Assembly: GCA_027624955.1 (NCBI GenBank)
Contig: JAQBTG010000007.1
Location: 1 to 64,000, forward strand
Source of the DNA: Pseudomonadota bacterium
Lineage (GTDB): Bacteria; Pseudomonadota; Alphaproteobacteria; UBA828
DNA length: 64,000 nucleotides
Reading direction: 5' to 3'
Shown here one piece after another: positions 8,162-19,559 of this stretch (positions within the stretch are counted from its first letter, which is position 1; each line of letters opens with the position of its first letter). The notes beneath the pieces were generated by a model. The model saw only the letters and a list, made by a program, of their open reading frames with translations. It made no database searches and was not told the DNA's origin. Position numbers and translations under genes: made by a program.

Positions 8162-9560
8162 GCTTCCCGGGCCGGTGCGCCGGGCCTGCCGCGTTCTGCT
8201 GCTCTCGGCGGCGCTGGCGCCGGCTTTTGCCGTGCCGGGCTTGGCCCAGGATTCGGTCACTCAAGATTTGGTAACCAAGAATATCGAAATAACCGGCCAG
8301 GCGTTGAGCCAGACGGAGGATGCACTGGTTGCCGGTCGGCGCGTCAAAGCTGAACTCGATACGCAAGTCTCTGAGATCAAGCAGGAAGTTCACCGCGTGC
8401 GGCGCGAGCTTGTCAGTGCCGCCGCCGCGGCGCAGGATTTGGAGAGCCATATCAGTGCTCTCGAAAGCAATTTGAGGGCGCTTGAAATTGAGCGCGGCGA
8501 AAAACAATTGGCGCTCTCGCGCCGCCGCAACGAATTGGCCCGGACTCTCGCTGCCTTGCAGCGTATCGGCCGCACACCGCCCGATCTGCTGATCTTCATG
8601 CCGGCCTCTATTCAGGAAATTTCGCACGCCCGATTGTTGCTCGGCGCCGTTGCCGGCCAACTTGACGCCCGTGCTGATCTGCTCGGCGAGCAGCTCAGCG
8701 GGTTGGCCCGCATCGGTGAAGAAATTAGCGCGCAACGCAGTTTGATCGATATCGAGGCCGAGCGCCTGCAAGCACAGCGCTCGCATCTCGGCCTCCTGTT
8801 GGCGCGCAATACCCGGACCTACGACCGGACGGAGGCACAGCAGATCGAAGCCGACGCAATGTTGTCCCGTCTTGTAGCCGAGGCGAGCACTTTGCAGGAT
8901 TTGCTGGATCGTCTGATGAACGAGGACGCGCGCCGTCGGAAGATCAGGCAACGCGCGGCAACCCAGTCGATTCAAGCCGGGCCATCAGAAAGCCCGCCCG
9001 GCAACCGCCAGTCCGCGAAGAGCGCACCGCCGGTCGGCGGCGCGTCGGGCCTGGTGGTATCGCTCGGCGACGAGCAACCGGCGGACGGTGAAAATAGCCG
9101 TGGCGGCGGTCAGGCTGAGCAGATTGTTGCGCTGTTGCCGGTGCGCCCCCCGGCCAGCGCGGCGCGTGGCGCTTTTTCGACGCCGGCGCGCGGCCACTTG
9201 GTCAGCCAGTTTAACGAAACCACTGCGCTTGGCCTCACGACCAAGGGAATTATCATCGAAACCCGAGCGAGCGCCCAGATCGTCGCGCCCTATGACGGCC
9301 GAGTCGCTTTCGCTGGGCGTTTCCGCGAGTATGGCCTACTCTTGATCATAGACCATGGCGAGGGATATCATACGCTGCTCGCCGGTATAGGACGGATAGA
9401 TGTGTTGTTGGATCAGCGTGTGCTGGCGGGCGAGCCGGTTGGGGTGATGGAGTCTATTGCCGAAGCGAAGCCGCATCTCTATGTGGAGTTGCGTAGCGAC
9501 GGTCACCCGATTAACCCGCTGCCTTGGCTGGCGGCAGAAATTATCAAAGTAAGTGGTTGA
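8127..9560 (+). CDS. EnvC-like murein hydrolase activator (degenerate LytM)
   Basis: EnvC-type proteins activate cell-wall amidases during division. After a signal peptide ending near GLAQ there is a long coiled-coil region (about residues 45-270, Glu/Arg/Leu rich) and a low-complexity linker. The C-terminal LytM/M23 domain spans about 345-475 (PYDGRVAFAGRF, IIDHGEGYHTLLAG, LYVELR). The zinc ligands of active M23 peptidases are not all present: the last motif is LYVEL instead of HxH. It is therefore read as a non-catalytic activator. GTG 8127 is a tentative start inside gpmI. ctpA follows immediately. Confidence 0.88.
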   Translation: MAGARVVRRQPRLPGPVRRACRVLLLSAALAPAFAVPGLAQDSVTQDLVTKNIEITGQALSQTEDALVAGRRVKAELDTQVSEIKQEVHRVRRELVSAAAAAQDLESHISALESNLRALEIERGEKQLALSRRRNELARTLAALQRIGRTPPDLLIFMPASIQEISHARLLLGAVAGQLDARADLLGEQLSGLARIGEEISAQRSLIDIEAERLQAQRSHLGLLLARNTRTYDRTEAQQIEADAMLSRLVAEASTLQDLLDRLMNEDARRRKIRQRAATQSIQAGPSESPPGNRQSAKSAPPVGGASGLVVSLGDEQPADGENSRGGGQAEQIVALLPVRPPASAARGAFSTPARGHLVSQFNETTALGLTTKGIIIETRASAQIVAPYDGRVAFAGRFREYGLLLIIDHGEGYHTLLAGIGRIDVLLDQRVLAGEPVGVMESIAEAKPHLYVELRSDGHPINPLPWLAAEIIKVSG

Positions 9561-9561
9561 T

Positions 9562-10932
9562 ATGCGTATTAGAATTTTAGCCGGCATCGCTGGCCTGGCA
9601 CTGTTTGTTTTGCCGCTCACTGTACAGGCGGCGAGTGATGACACGTACCGACAGTTGAACCTGTTCGGCGATGTGTTCGAGCGCGTCCGCGCCGATTATG
9701 TCGAGGAAGTCAGCGACACTGAGCTGATCGAAGCGGCGATAAACGGCATGTTGAGCTCACTCGATCCTCATTCGCGCTTTCTGAACGCCAAAAGTTTTGA
9801 GGATATGCAGACCCAGACACGCGGCGAGTTTGGCGGTCTCGGCATTGAAGTGACGATGGATGAAAATGGCTTCGTCAAAGTCATTACGCCGATCGACGAT
9901 ACCCCGGCGCAGCGCGCTGGTTTGGAATCGGGCGATTATGTCACCCATCTCGACGGCGAATCGATCCTCGGGCTGAACCTGGCTCAAGCGGTCGAGAAGA
10001 TGCGCGGCCCGATCGATTCGGGCATCGTGTTGACCATTCAGCGGCCCGGCGCCGAGGCGCCGTTCGATGTTGAACTCATCCGCGCCGTAATCACCATCCG
10101 CTCGGTCAGAGTCCGTATGGAAGAAGATGATGTCGCCTATGTGCGGATCTCCTCATTCTCCGAAAAAACTACGCGTGATCTGGAACGCGAGATCGACAAA
10201 TTGCGCACTCAATACAGCGAGACGCTGAAGGGTCTGGTGCTTGATCTGCGCAACAATCCCGGCGGTCTTCTGGACCAGGCGGTCTCGGTCTCTGATTCCT
10301 TTTTGATCCAGGGCGAGATCGTATCGACGCGCGGTCGACGGCCGGATTCAATCCAACGCTTCAACGCCAAATCCGGCGATTTGATCGATGGCATGCCGAT
10401 GATCGTCTTGATCAATGGCGGCTCTGCTTCGGCCTCCGAAATCGTCGCCGGTGCGCTGCAAGATCACCGCCGCGCCATCGTTTTGGGCACGCGTTCGTTC
10501 GGCAAGGCATCGGTACAGACGGTAATCCCGCTCGGCGGACATGGCGCCATGCGGCTGACCACAGCGCGCTATTACACGCCCTCCGGCACGTCCATTCAGT
10601 CGCGCGGCATTCACCCCGATATTCTCGTCGAGCAGGCCAAGATCGAACAGCTTGCCCGCGCACCGAGGCGTAGCGAGGCCGATCTGCGCGGTAGCCTGAG
10701 CAACGAGCAGGATAAGGATGGTGCCGCGGAGGATGCGGTCAGCGCGCCCGAAGGCGACGAGGCTCACGAGAACGAAGCAGAAAAAAGCGACACTGACACC
10801 GACACTGACACCGACACTGACACCGACACTGACACCGACACTGCGTCCAAGGTGCCCGACGATTACCAACTGGCCCGGGCGTTAGACCTGTTGCGTGGCC
10901 TGCAGCTTTTGTCGAGCACGATGGTCAATTGA
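9562..10932 (+). CDS. ctpA: Carboxy-terminal processing protease (S41)
   Basis: This is a periplasmic tail-specific serine protease. The signal peptide is MRIRILAGIAGLALFVLPLTVQA in character, followed by the S41 N-terminal region. A PDZ domain spans about residues 85-165 (GEFGGLGIEV). The catalytic core has Ser in NGGSASASEI and Lys in SFGKASVQTV. The C-terminus carries an acidic linker with nine Asp-Thr pairs before a conserved YQLARALDLLRGL end. The ATG at 9562 is one base after the upstream stop. Pairing with an EnvC-like activator suggests a role in cell-wall enzyme turnover, as is common in alphaproteobacteria. Confidence 0.93.
   Translation: MRIRILAGIAGLALFVLPLTVQAASDDTYRQLNLFGDVFERVRADYVEEVSDTELIEAAINGMLSSLDPHSRFLNAKSFEDMQTQTRGEFGGLGIEVTMDENGFVKVITPIDDTPAQRAGLESGDYVTHLDGESILGLNLAQAVEKMRGPIDSGIVLTIQRPGAEAPFDVELIRAVITIRSVRVRMEEDDVAYVRISSFSEKTTRDLEREIDKLRTQYSETLKGLVLDLRNNPGGLLDQAVSVSDSFLIQGEIVSTRGRRPDSIQRFNAKSGDLIDGMPMIVLINGGSASASEIVAGALQDHRRAIVLGTRSFGKASVQTVIPLGGHGAMRLTTARYYTPSGTSIQSRGIHPDILVEQAKIEQLARAPRRSEADLRGSLSNEQDKDGAAEDAVSAPEGDEAHENEAEKSDTDTDTDTDTDTDTDTDTASKVPDDYQLARALDLLRGLQLLSSTMVN
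10789..10842 (+). repeat. Asp-Thr coding microsatellite in ctpA
   Basis: Nine hexamers alternate between GACACT and GACACC, 54 bp in all with a 12-bp higher period. They encode (Asp-Thr)9. The region is prone to slippage, and length changes stay in frame. Confidence 0.9.
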
Positions 10933-10967
10933 TCGTATAGCGGGTCGAGAAGGGTAGTCTCGCCGCT

Positions 10968-12194
10968 TTGAGCGATCCGTCTGAACAACCTCCCGAGGCG
11001 CGCGGAGAAAAGCGCCCGACATCACCGCGTCTGAAGAAATCATCTGTGAGCCCCCCGGCGTTCGCGGCGGTCTTGCTTGTCTTGGCGATCGGCGGCGTGC
11101 TGGCCTGGCTCGCTTTGAGCGCCGATAAATCTTCCGAGCCGTCCGGCAGCGACGTGGACGCAATGGTGACCGTTCACCTGGAGGGCGAAGAACCCAAAGC
11201 GGCCGATGCGCCAACATCCGATCCTGATGTGCCAGAGGCGTCGGAAGCTAACGCGGCAACGGCAGAGAAAGCTGACGAAGAGACGAAACCTGCTGCCGTG
11301 CCGGAGCTTGCCAACGATGCCGGCGCGAAAAAAGCGGCAGCCCCGCAATATGCCGCCATCGCCGCACCGCGAGGACCGATCCAACAGACCATAGCGCTCG
11401 CCCTCCCAGATCCCGCACTCCTGCAGGAAACCAGCCGAGGCGCCTTGCCCATTATCGGCCCCGATGGGCGCGAGCCGTGGCGCGTGTATGGTCGTTCCGT
11501 CGGGCCGGCAAGCGGTTTGCCGCGCCTGGCTATCATTGTTTCGGGCCTCGGGCTTTCAGCCGATGCCACCCTCCGCGCCATCCGCTTGCCGAAAGAAGTG
11601 ACGCTGTCCTTCACGCCCTATGGCTCTGATTTGGAAGCCGATGTGGCGGCGGCCCGCGAGGCGGGCCATGAAGTACTGATGGATTTGCCGATGGAGCCGA
11701 TCTCCTATCCGGCCGATGATCCGGGTCCGCACACGCTTCTCACCTCGCTCAATCCGAGCGATAATATCGCCCGCCTTGATTGGCTGCTCGGTCGCTTCAA
11801 AGGCTATGTCGGCGTGATCAATCATATGGGCTCGCGCTTTACTGCCTCGCCCGATCCTCTCCGCCCGATCCTCCGCGCGCTCAAGGAGCGCGGCCTGATG
11901 TTTGTCGACAGCCGCTCGACCAGCAAGAGCATTGCCGGCGGCTTGGCCGGGCAAATGCAATTGCCGCGCGCGATCAACGACCGCTTCCTCGATCACGAAC
12001 CGACGCGCGGCGCGATCGATCAATCGTTCGCCGCGGCCGAGGGCGATGCGCGCGCGCGTGGCATCGCTCTGGTTGTGGCGCGCCCCTTCCCGGTCACCCT
12101 CGAGCGCATGGCGGAGTGGCTGCCGGTGCTTGAATCGCGCGGCATTGAAATCGTGCCGATCACCGCCGTTGCCGACAAACAGGCCAATCGATGA
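10968..12194 (+). CDS. Divergent polysaccharide deacetylase (YibQ/DUF610 family)
   Basis: YibQ-like proteins have a NodB-related barrel of uncertain activity and often sit next to envC and ctpA. The N-terminus has one membrane helix (residues about 30-52, AFAAVLLVLAIGGVLAWLAL). A long Ala/Glu/Pro-rich linker to about residue 185 follows. The domain covers about 188-400 with LAIIVSGLGLSADAT, MEPISYP, NHMGSRFT and LMFVDSRST. The usual Asp-Asp of the deacetylase start motif is replaced by Ser-Gly here, so catalysis is doubtful. The start is a TTG, and upstream alternatives are poor. rppH overlaps the stop by four bases. Confidence 0.85.
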   Translation: MSDPSEQPPEARGEKRPTSPRLKKSSVSPPAFAAVLLVLAIGGVLAWLALSADKSSEPSGSDVDAMVTVHLEGEEPKAADAPTSDPDVPEASEANAATAEKADEETKPAAVPELANDAGAKKAAAPQYAAIAAPRGPIQQTIALALPDPALLQETSRGALPIIGPDGREPWRVYGRSVGPASGLPRLAIIVSGLGLSADATLRAIRLPKEVTLSFTPYGSDLEADVAAAREAGHEVLMDLPMEPISYPADDPGPHTLLTSLNPSDNIARLDWLLGRFKGYVGVINHMGSRFTASPDPLRPILRALKERGLMFVDSRSTSKSIAGGLAGQMQLPRAINDRFLDHEPTRGAIDQSFAAAEGDARARGIALVVARPFPVTLERMAEWLPVLESRGIEIVPITAVADKQANR

Positions 12195-12724
12195 ACGATG
12201 CATCGCACAATCCGCTGGCCAGCTCGTCTCCGGATACGGCACCAGTTGCGGCACCAGTAGCGGCATTGGAGTACCGTCCGGCCGTCGGCATTATTCTGCT
12301 CAATTCAACTCAGCTTGTCTGGGTCGGGCGGCGTTTTGGCGTCACCGCAGAGGCCTGGCAGATGCCGCAGGGTGGTATCGATGCCGGCGAAACGCCAGAG
12401 GCAGCGGCGTTGCGCGAATTGACGGAAGAAACCGGCGTCACCTCCGATCTCACGGAAGTTATTGCCGTTTCACGCGGTTGGCACTGCTACGACGTACCGC
12501 CGGAGATGACAAAATTGGCTTGGGGCGGGCGTTTCAAGGGACAGCGCCAAAAATGGTATGTCATCCGCTTTCATGGCCATGACAGCGATATCGATATCGC
12601 CACGGCAGAGCCGGAATTTTCCGAATGGCGCTGGTCTTCGGCGGCGGACCTAACGCGCCATATCGTCGACTTCAAGCGTCCGCTCTACACCGCGCTGGTC
12701 GAGGAATTCTCTGCTTTTTTGTAG
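12191..12724 (+). CDS. rppH: RNA pyrophosphohydrolase
   Basis: RppH removes pyrophosphate from the 5' end of mRNA and so starts decay. The Nudix box GGIDAGETPEAAALRELTEE continuing into TGV is intact, and RppH-type residues (YRPAVGIILLN, WQMPQGGID, KGQRQKWYVIRF) surround it. The length of 177 residues is normal, with a short extra N-terminal Ala/Pro segment. The start overlaps the previous stop as ATGA. It converges on a minus-strand gene about 100 bases downstream. Confidence 0.94.
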   Translation: MNDASHNPLASSSPDTAPVAAPVAALEYRPAVGIILLNSTQLVWVGRRFGVTAEAWQMPQGGIDAGETPEAAALRELTEETGVTSDLTEVIAVSRGWHCYDVPPEMTKLAWGGRFKGQRQKWYVIRFHGHDSDIDIATAEPEFSEWRWSSAADLTRHIVDFKRPLYTALVEEFSAFL

Positions 12725-12765
12725 GGCGGTGGCAGGGCACGCTGGAACTCGCCGGCGCTTGCAGA

Positions 12766-12820
12766 AACTCACAGAGATTTAACTCACAGAGATTTAACTC
12801 ACAGAAACTCAACTCACGGA
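12766..12820 (+). repeat. 15-bp tandem repeat between convergent genes
   Basis: Two identical units AACTCACAGAGATTT are followed by a third that differs at its end (AACTCACAGAAACTC) and a 10-base partial copy. The array lies between the rppH stop and the end of the opposite-strand gene. No stable hairpin or T-run terminator is evident in it. Confidence 0.85.
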
Positions 12821-12823
12821 GAA

Positions 12824-13453
12824 TTAGTGAATCGGCCGGTCAGGGTCTGGCGCTGCTGCGGCCGCAGCGGCCGCGTCTTCGGCCCTCAGATTGAGATTCC
12901 ATTCGGCCTGGGTGGTGCTTGAGATCAACAAATCCAACAGCGAGTAGAGCAGTTTGGGCTCCAGGCTGAGATTGATCGCGCGGCCGTCTTTGGTTTGCAG
13001 GGTGAGTTGAGTGCCACCCTTTCCCGGCCCGGCGCGCACCCCGACGAGCAGTGCCGCGCCCTCGCCGAGAGGCCGCTTGGCCTCACCATCCTCATAGTTT
13101 TTTGAGTAATCGGCGGCCTGGCGCGCCTCCTGGCGTTGGAAGGATTTCACCGCCGCGCGGGTTTCCGGCGCCGACTGTGCCCTCACGTCGGGCAGGCTTT
13201 CCACCGATTTCGTCAACAGTTTCCACAGCAGCTTCACATAGCGCCGGGTCAGCCACAGGCGATATTCTGTTTTGCCCGTCGTGTTGATGCGCAGCAACAG
13301 GCGGTCTTCTTCGGGAGAAAAACCAAGATTTATCTGATGTAATTTGTCCTGCTCGGGTTTGGCGCCAGCGGCAGTCTGCTCGGGCTCGGCGCCTGCAGCG
13401 GTCTGCTCGGGCGTGGCGCCTGCAGCGGCTGGTGGCTTTGGCCGATCGGCCAT
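12824..13453 (-). CDS. Conserved hypothetical protein
   Basis: I do not recognise a named family. The 209 residues divide into a Pro/Ala-rich N-terminal 40 residues with a nine-residue repeat (PEQTAAGAE, PEQTAAGAK), a conserved-looking core (HQINLGFSPEEDRLLLRI, YRLWLTRRYVKLLWKLL) and an Ala/Asp-rich end. No membrane helix or signal peptide is seen. The start codon overlaps the stop of the ferritin-like gene in TGATG, so the two form an operon and are translationally coupled. ATG 13453 is used; the longer open frame lies inside the upstream gene. Confidence 0.75.
   Translation of the reverse strand: MADRPKPPAAAGATPEQTAAGAEPEQTAAGAKPEQDKLHQINLGFSPEEDRLLLRINTTGKTEYRLWLTRRYVKLLWKLLTKSVESLPDVRAQSAPETRAAVKSFQRQEARQAADYSKNYEDGEAKRPLGEGAALLVGVRAGPGKGGTQLTLQTKDGRAINLSLEPKLLYSLLDLLISSTTQAEWNLNLRAEDAAAAAAAAPDPDRPIH
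13351..13431 (-). repeat. 27-bp coding repeat in the hypothetical protein
   Basis: Three imperfect 27-bp units encode the nine-residue PEQTAAGA-x repeats near the N-terminus of the gene at 12824-13453. The repeats stay in frame and sit within 100 bases of the start codon. Confidence 0.8.
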
Positions 13454-14274
13454 CAGGCGTAGCCGGCGGCGCGTTGCAGATGTCTGGTATAAAGCCTGAA
13501 GGCGATCCAAATCACGCGGGTGATGCATTTGCCGAGAATGCCCTGCGGCTTGATCCCGGCTGACTTTAGCGTCATGCCGACGCCGAGCTGGACATGTTCG
13601 AAGCGATAGAGCGGCAACGTGCGCGCCATACAGGCGATATTCGCCTGTTTGCGGACATAGGGCGAGGTGTCGCCCGTTCCGCAATAATAGGCGTAGCTCA
13701 ATTCATCGTCGCCAGTTTCGAAAAAGCGTCCCAACACAATCTTGAAGCGCTTCCAGCGGCCGACGCCTTCGATCTTCTGAAATTGCTTGGCGTAGCGGTA
13801 GAACAGCTTGTAATGGCGGAACTCGTCCGCCGCGATATAGCGGCAGATTTCGCGCAGCACCGGTTCGTCGATCGAATCGCGGAGCGCGCTATAATAGGAT
13901 GAGGTGCCGACTTCGACGGCGCAGCGTGCCACCATTTCGCCGCACCGCGAGCCACGAACAGATTGTTCGGCGTTGACGTTGATCGGGTGGCCCTTGGAGA
14001 AGCGCGTAAACGCGTCGTCGAAATCGAAATTCGGATCGGCGAGCTCGGCATACCTGCGCAGCGCCTGACCGTGCTGGACTTCTTCCTTGGCCCAATTGGT
14101 TGCGTCTTCACAGATGCCCGGCTCGTCGCCGAACACGGCGCACAGATATTGGCCATAGGCACCGCTATGGTGTTCGACCATGCAAGCCGCCTTGACGAGC
14201 TTGAGGAGTTCAGGATCGAGCTTTTCGGGCTCGAAACTGTCCCAAGGAATGTCGTCGAGTGTCCAATGTCCCAT
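13453..14274 (-). CDS. Ferritin-like di-iron protein of unknown function
   Basis: The 273-residue protein has the spacing of a four-helix di-iron carboxylate protein. It shows ACMVEHHSGAYGQ near residue 35, EEVQHGQ near 70, a Glu in EVGTSSYYS near 123, and a second ExxH-like motif in ADEFRHYKLFYRYA near 150. No heme, membrane or export signals are visible. The substrate cannot be told; the family includes ferritin-like storage proteins and di-iron oxygenases. It is co-transcribed with the next, unknown gene and has its own good promoter. Confidence 0.7.
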   Translation of the reverse strand: MGHWTLDDIPWDSFEPEKLDPELLKLVKAACMVEHHSGAYGQYLCAVFGDEPGICEDATNWAKEEVQHGQALRRYAELADPNFDFDDAFTRFSKGHPINVNAEQSVRGSRCGEMVARCAVEVGTSSYYSALRDSIDEPVLREICRYIAADEFRHYKLFYRYAKQFQKIEGVGRWKRFKIVLGRFFETGDDELSYAYYCGTGDTSPYVRKQANIACMARTLPLYRFEHVQLGVGMTLKSAGIKPQGILGKCITRVIWIAFRLYTRHLQRAAGYA

Positions 14275-14319
14275 AACTGCTCACCCGTGGCCGTAATCCG
14301 GCTGACGTCATTTTTTAGG

Positions 14320-14347
14320 ATTATAGGCAGGTCACCGAGCCGGGCAA
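14320..14347 (-). promoter_or_regulatory. Sigma70-type promoter for the ferritin-like gene
   Basis: On the minus strand TTGCCC (14342-14347) is followed after 16 bp by a perfect TATAAT (14320-14325). The start would fall near 14312, about 38 bases before the ATG. It lies in the 119-bp gap downstream of atpC, so the pair is transcribed independently of the ATP synthase genes. Confidence 0.65.
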
Positions 14348-14393
14348 GCCTGCTGATTGCCCCCCGAGTCGCCCTACTGATTGTCTCTGATGT

Positions 14394-14795
14394 TCAGGAA
14401 CAGGCGGCGAGGAGGGCTTGAGCCACCTCAATCGCTTTTTCACATTTCTCGCGTTCTGCGTCGGAACTCGCGTCGCTCAAATCGCGCTCGGCTGTATCCA
14501 GCCGCTGGCGCGCCGCGCTTTCGTCGATGTCGTTGAGATTGACCGATTCCGTCGACAGAATAGTGCAGCGCTCAGGCGTCACCTCAGCGAAGCCACCGCC
14601 GACGAAAAAACGCTCCTTCGGCTTGTCATTTTCAAATATTTCGATAATTCCGGGTCGTACCGCCGACAGCAGCAGCGAATGACCCGGCAAGACACCGAAA
14701 TCGCCTTCCGCCCCCGGCACTACGACAAACTCGATATCGTCCGAATAAATCAGTTTTTCCGGCGCGACGAGCTCGAACTGAAAGGTATCTGCCAC
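14394..14795 (-). CDS. atpC: ATP synthase F1 epsilon subunit
   Basis: Epsilon is part of the central stalk and regulates ATP hydrolysis. The N-terminal beta-sandwich is clear (FQFELVAPEKLIYS, VVVPGAEGDFGVLPGHSLLLSAVRPG) and is followed by a C-terminal helical hairpin rich in Ala and Glu. The 133 residues match the family. It is the last gene of the atpHAGDC operon; no a, b or c subunit genes are nearby, as in other alphaproteobacteria where F0 is encoded elsewhere. Confidence 0.96.
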   Translation of the reverse strand: MADTFQFELVAPEKLIYSDDIEFVVVPGAEGDFGVLPGHSLLLSAVRPGIIEIFENDKPKERFFVGGGFAEVTPERCTILSTESVNLNDIDESAARQRLDTAERDLSDASSDAEREKCEKAIEVAQALLAACS

Positions 14796-14830
14796 AATAT
14801 TCGCCTATCCCTTAAGTCTTCGCCTATCTC

Positions 14831-17229
<2,399 letters not shown>

Positions 17230-17260
17230 CTCGCGTTATGCTCCGTCTTACCAGTCGGGC

Positions 17261-18790
<1,530 letters not shown>

Positions 18791-18792
18791 TC

Positions 18793-19350
18793 TCAAATCC
18801 CTTTCATGGCGAGCTCAAGATTTTCGAGCTTCGTCCGTAGTGAATTGTCGATCATGCGTGAACCGACCTTGACGATCAGTCCACCAATCAAACTCGGGTC
18901 GACCGTGGTTTCCAACGCGACGTCGCGGCCGACGATTTTCTTAAGCGCCTCTTTGACGGCGCTCAAATGTGCTGGCTTCAATTCGCTGGCCGAGGTGACC
19001 TCCGCGGAAACTTCCCCGCGATGCTCGGCCACCAGCGTCTGAAACGCGGCGATTGTACCTTTCAAGGCAAACAGCCGGCGGTTCTGGGCCATCAGGCCAA
19101 CTAAATTTCCGACGAAACTCGACATGCCAGCGCGGCTGATAATGGCTGCCATCGCGGCGCCCTGTTCGCCGCGCGAGACAATCGGGCTGCGGACGAGGCG
19201 CGCCAGATCGGCGCTTTCATCCATCAGGGCGCTTAAATCACTGAGCTCTCCGGCCAGTTTATCAAGCTGATCCTGCTCCAGTGCAAGATCAAAAAACGCC
19301 GTCGCATAGCGCTTGGCGAGATCACTCTGACCTGTGGATTTGGCTGCCAC
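18793..19350 (-). CDS. atpH: ATP synthase F1 delta subunit
   Basis: Delta (OSCP) joins F1 to the peripheral stalk. The N-terminal helical domain ([17 protein letters not shown]) and the C-terminal block ([29 protein letters not shown], read in part) are typical; 185 residues. It is the first gene of the F1 operon. The 209-base region upstream (19351-19559) is unusually AT-rich near 19490-19560 and must hold the operon promoter, but I cannot pick a convincing -35/-10 pair. Confidence 0.95.
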   Translation of the reverse strand: MAAKSTGQSDLAKRYATAFFDLALEQDQLDKLAGELSDLSALMDESADLARLVRSPIVSRGEQGAAMAAIISRAGMSSFVGNLVGLMAQNRRLFALKGTIAAFQTLVAEHRGEVSAEVTSASELKPAHLSAVKEALKKIVGRDVALETTVDPSLIGGLIVKVGSRMIDNSLRTKLENLELAMKGI

Positions 19351-19559
19351 CGAACTTCATTCCCTCAACTCTGCCGCCGTGGCTTATCCGACGGTTCTTG
19401 GTATTTTTCTGCGCTGAATTTCTAAGCTGAATTGGCCGTAAATCAGCCCTTCCGAGCAGTCCCTCCGCCCGAAAAGCAGGCGATAAGTAACATACTGTAT
19501 ATGGTCACGCAACTGACTCCGAAAAGTCATATTATTATAATTATTTCAACATCTTAGTT

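Noticed and set aside
14275-14393. Terminator for the atp operon
   Set aside because: No stable hairpin followed by a U-run is seen on the minus strand after atpC.
19351-19559. Specific promoter for atpH
   Set aside because: The AT-rich stretch gives several weak -35/-10 combinations, and none is clearly better than chance.
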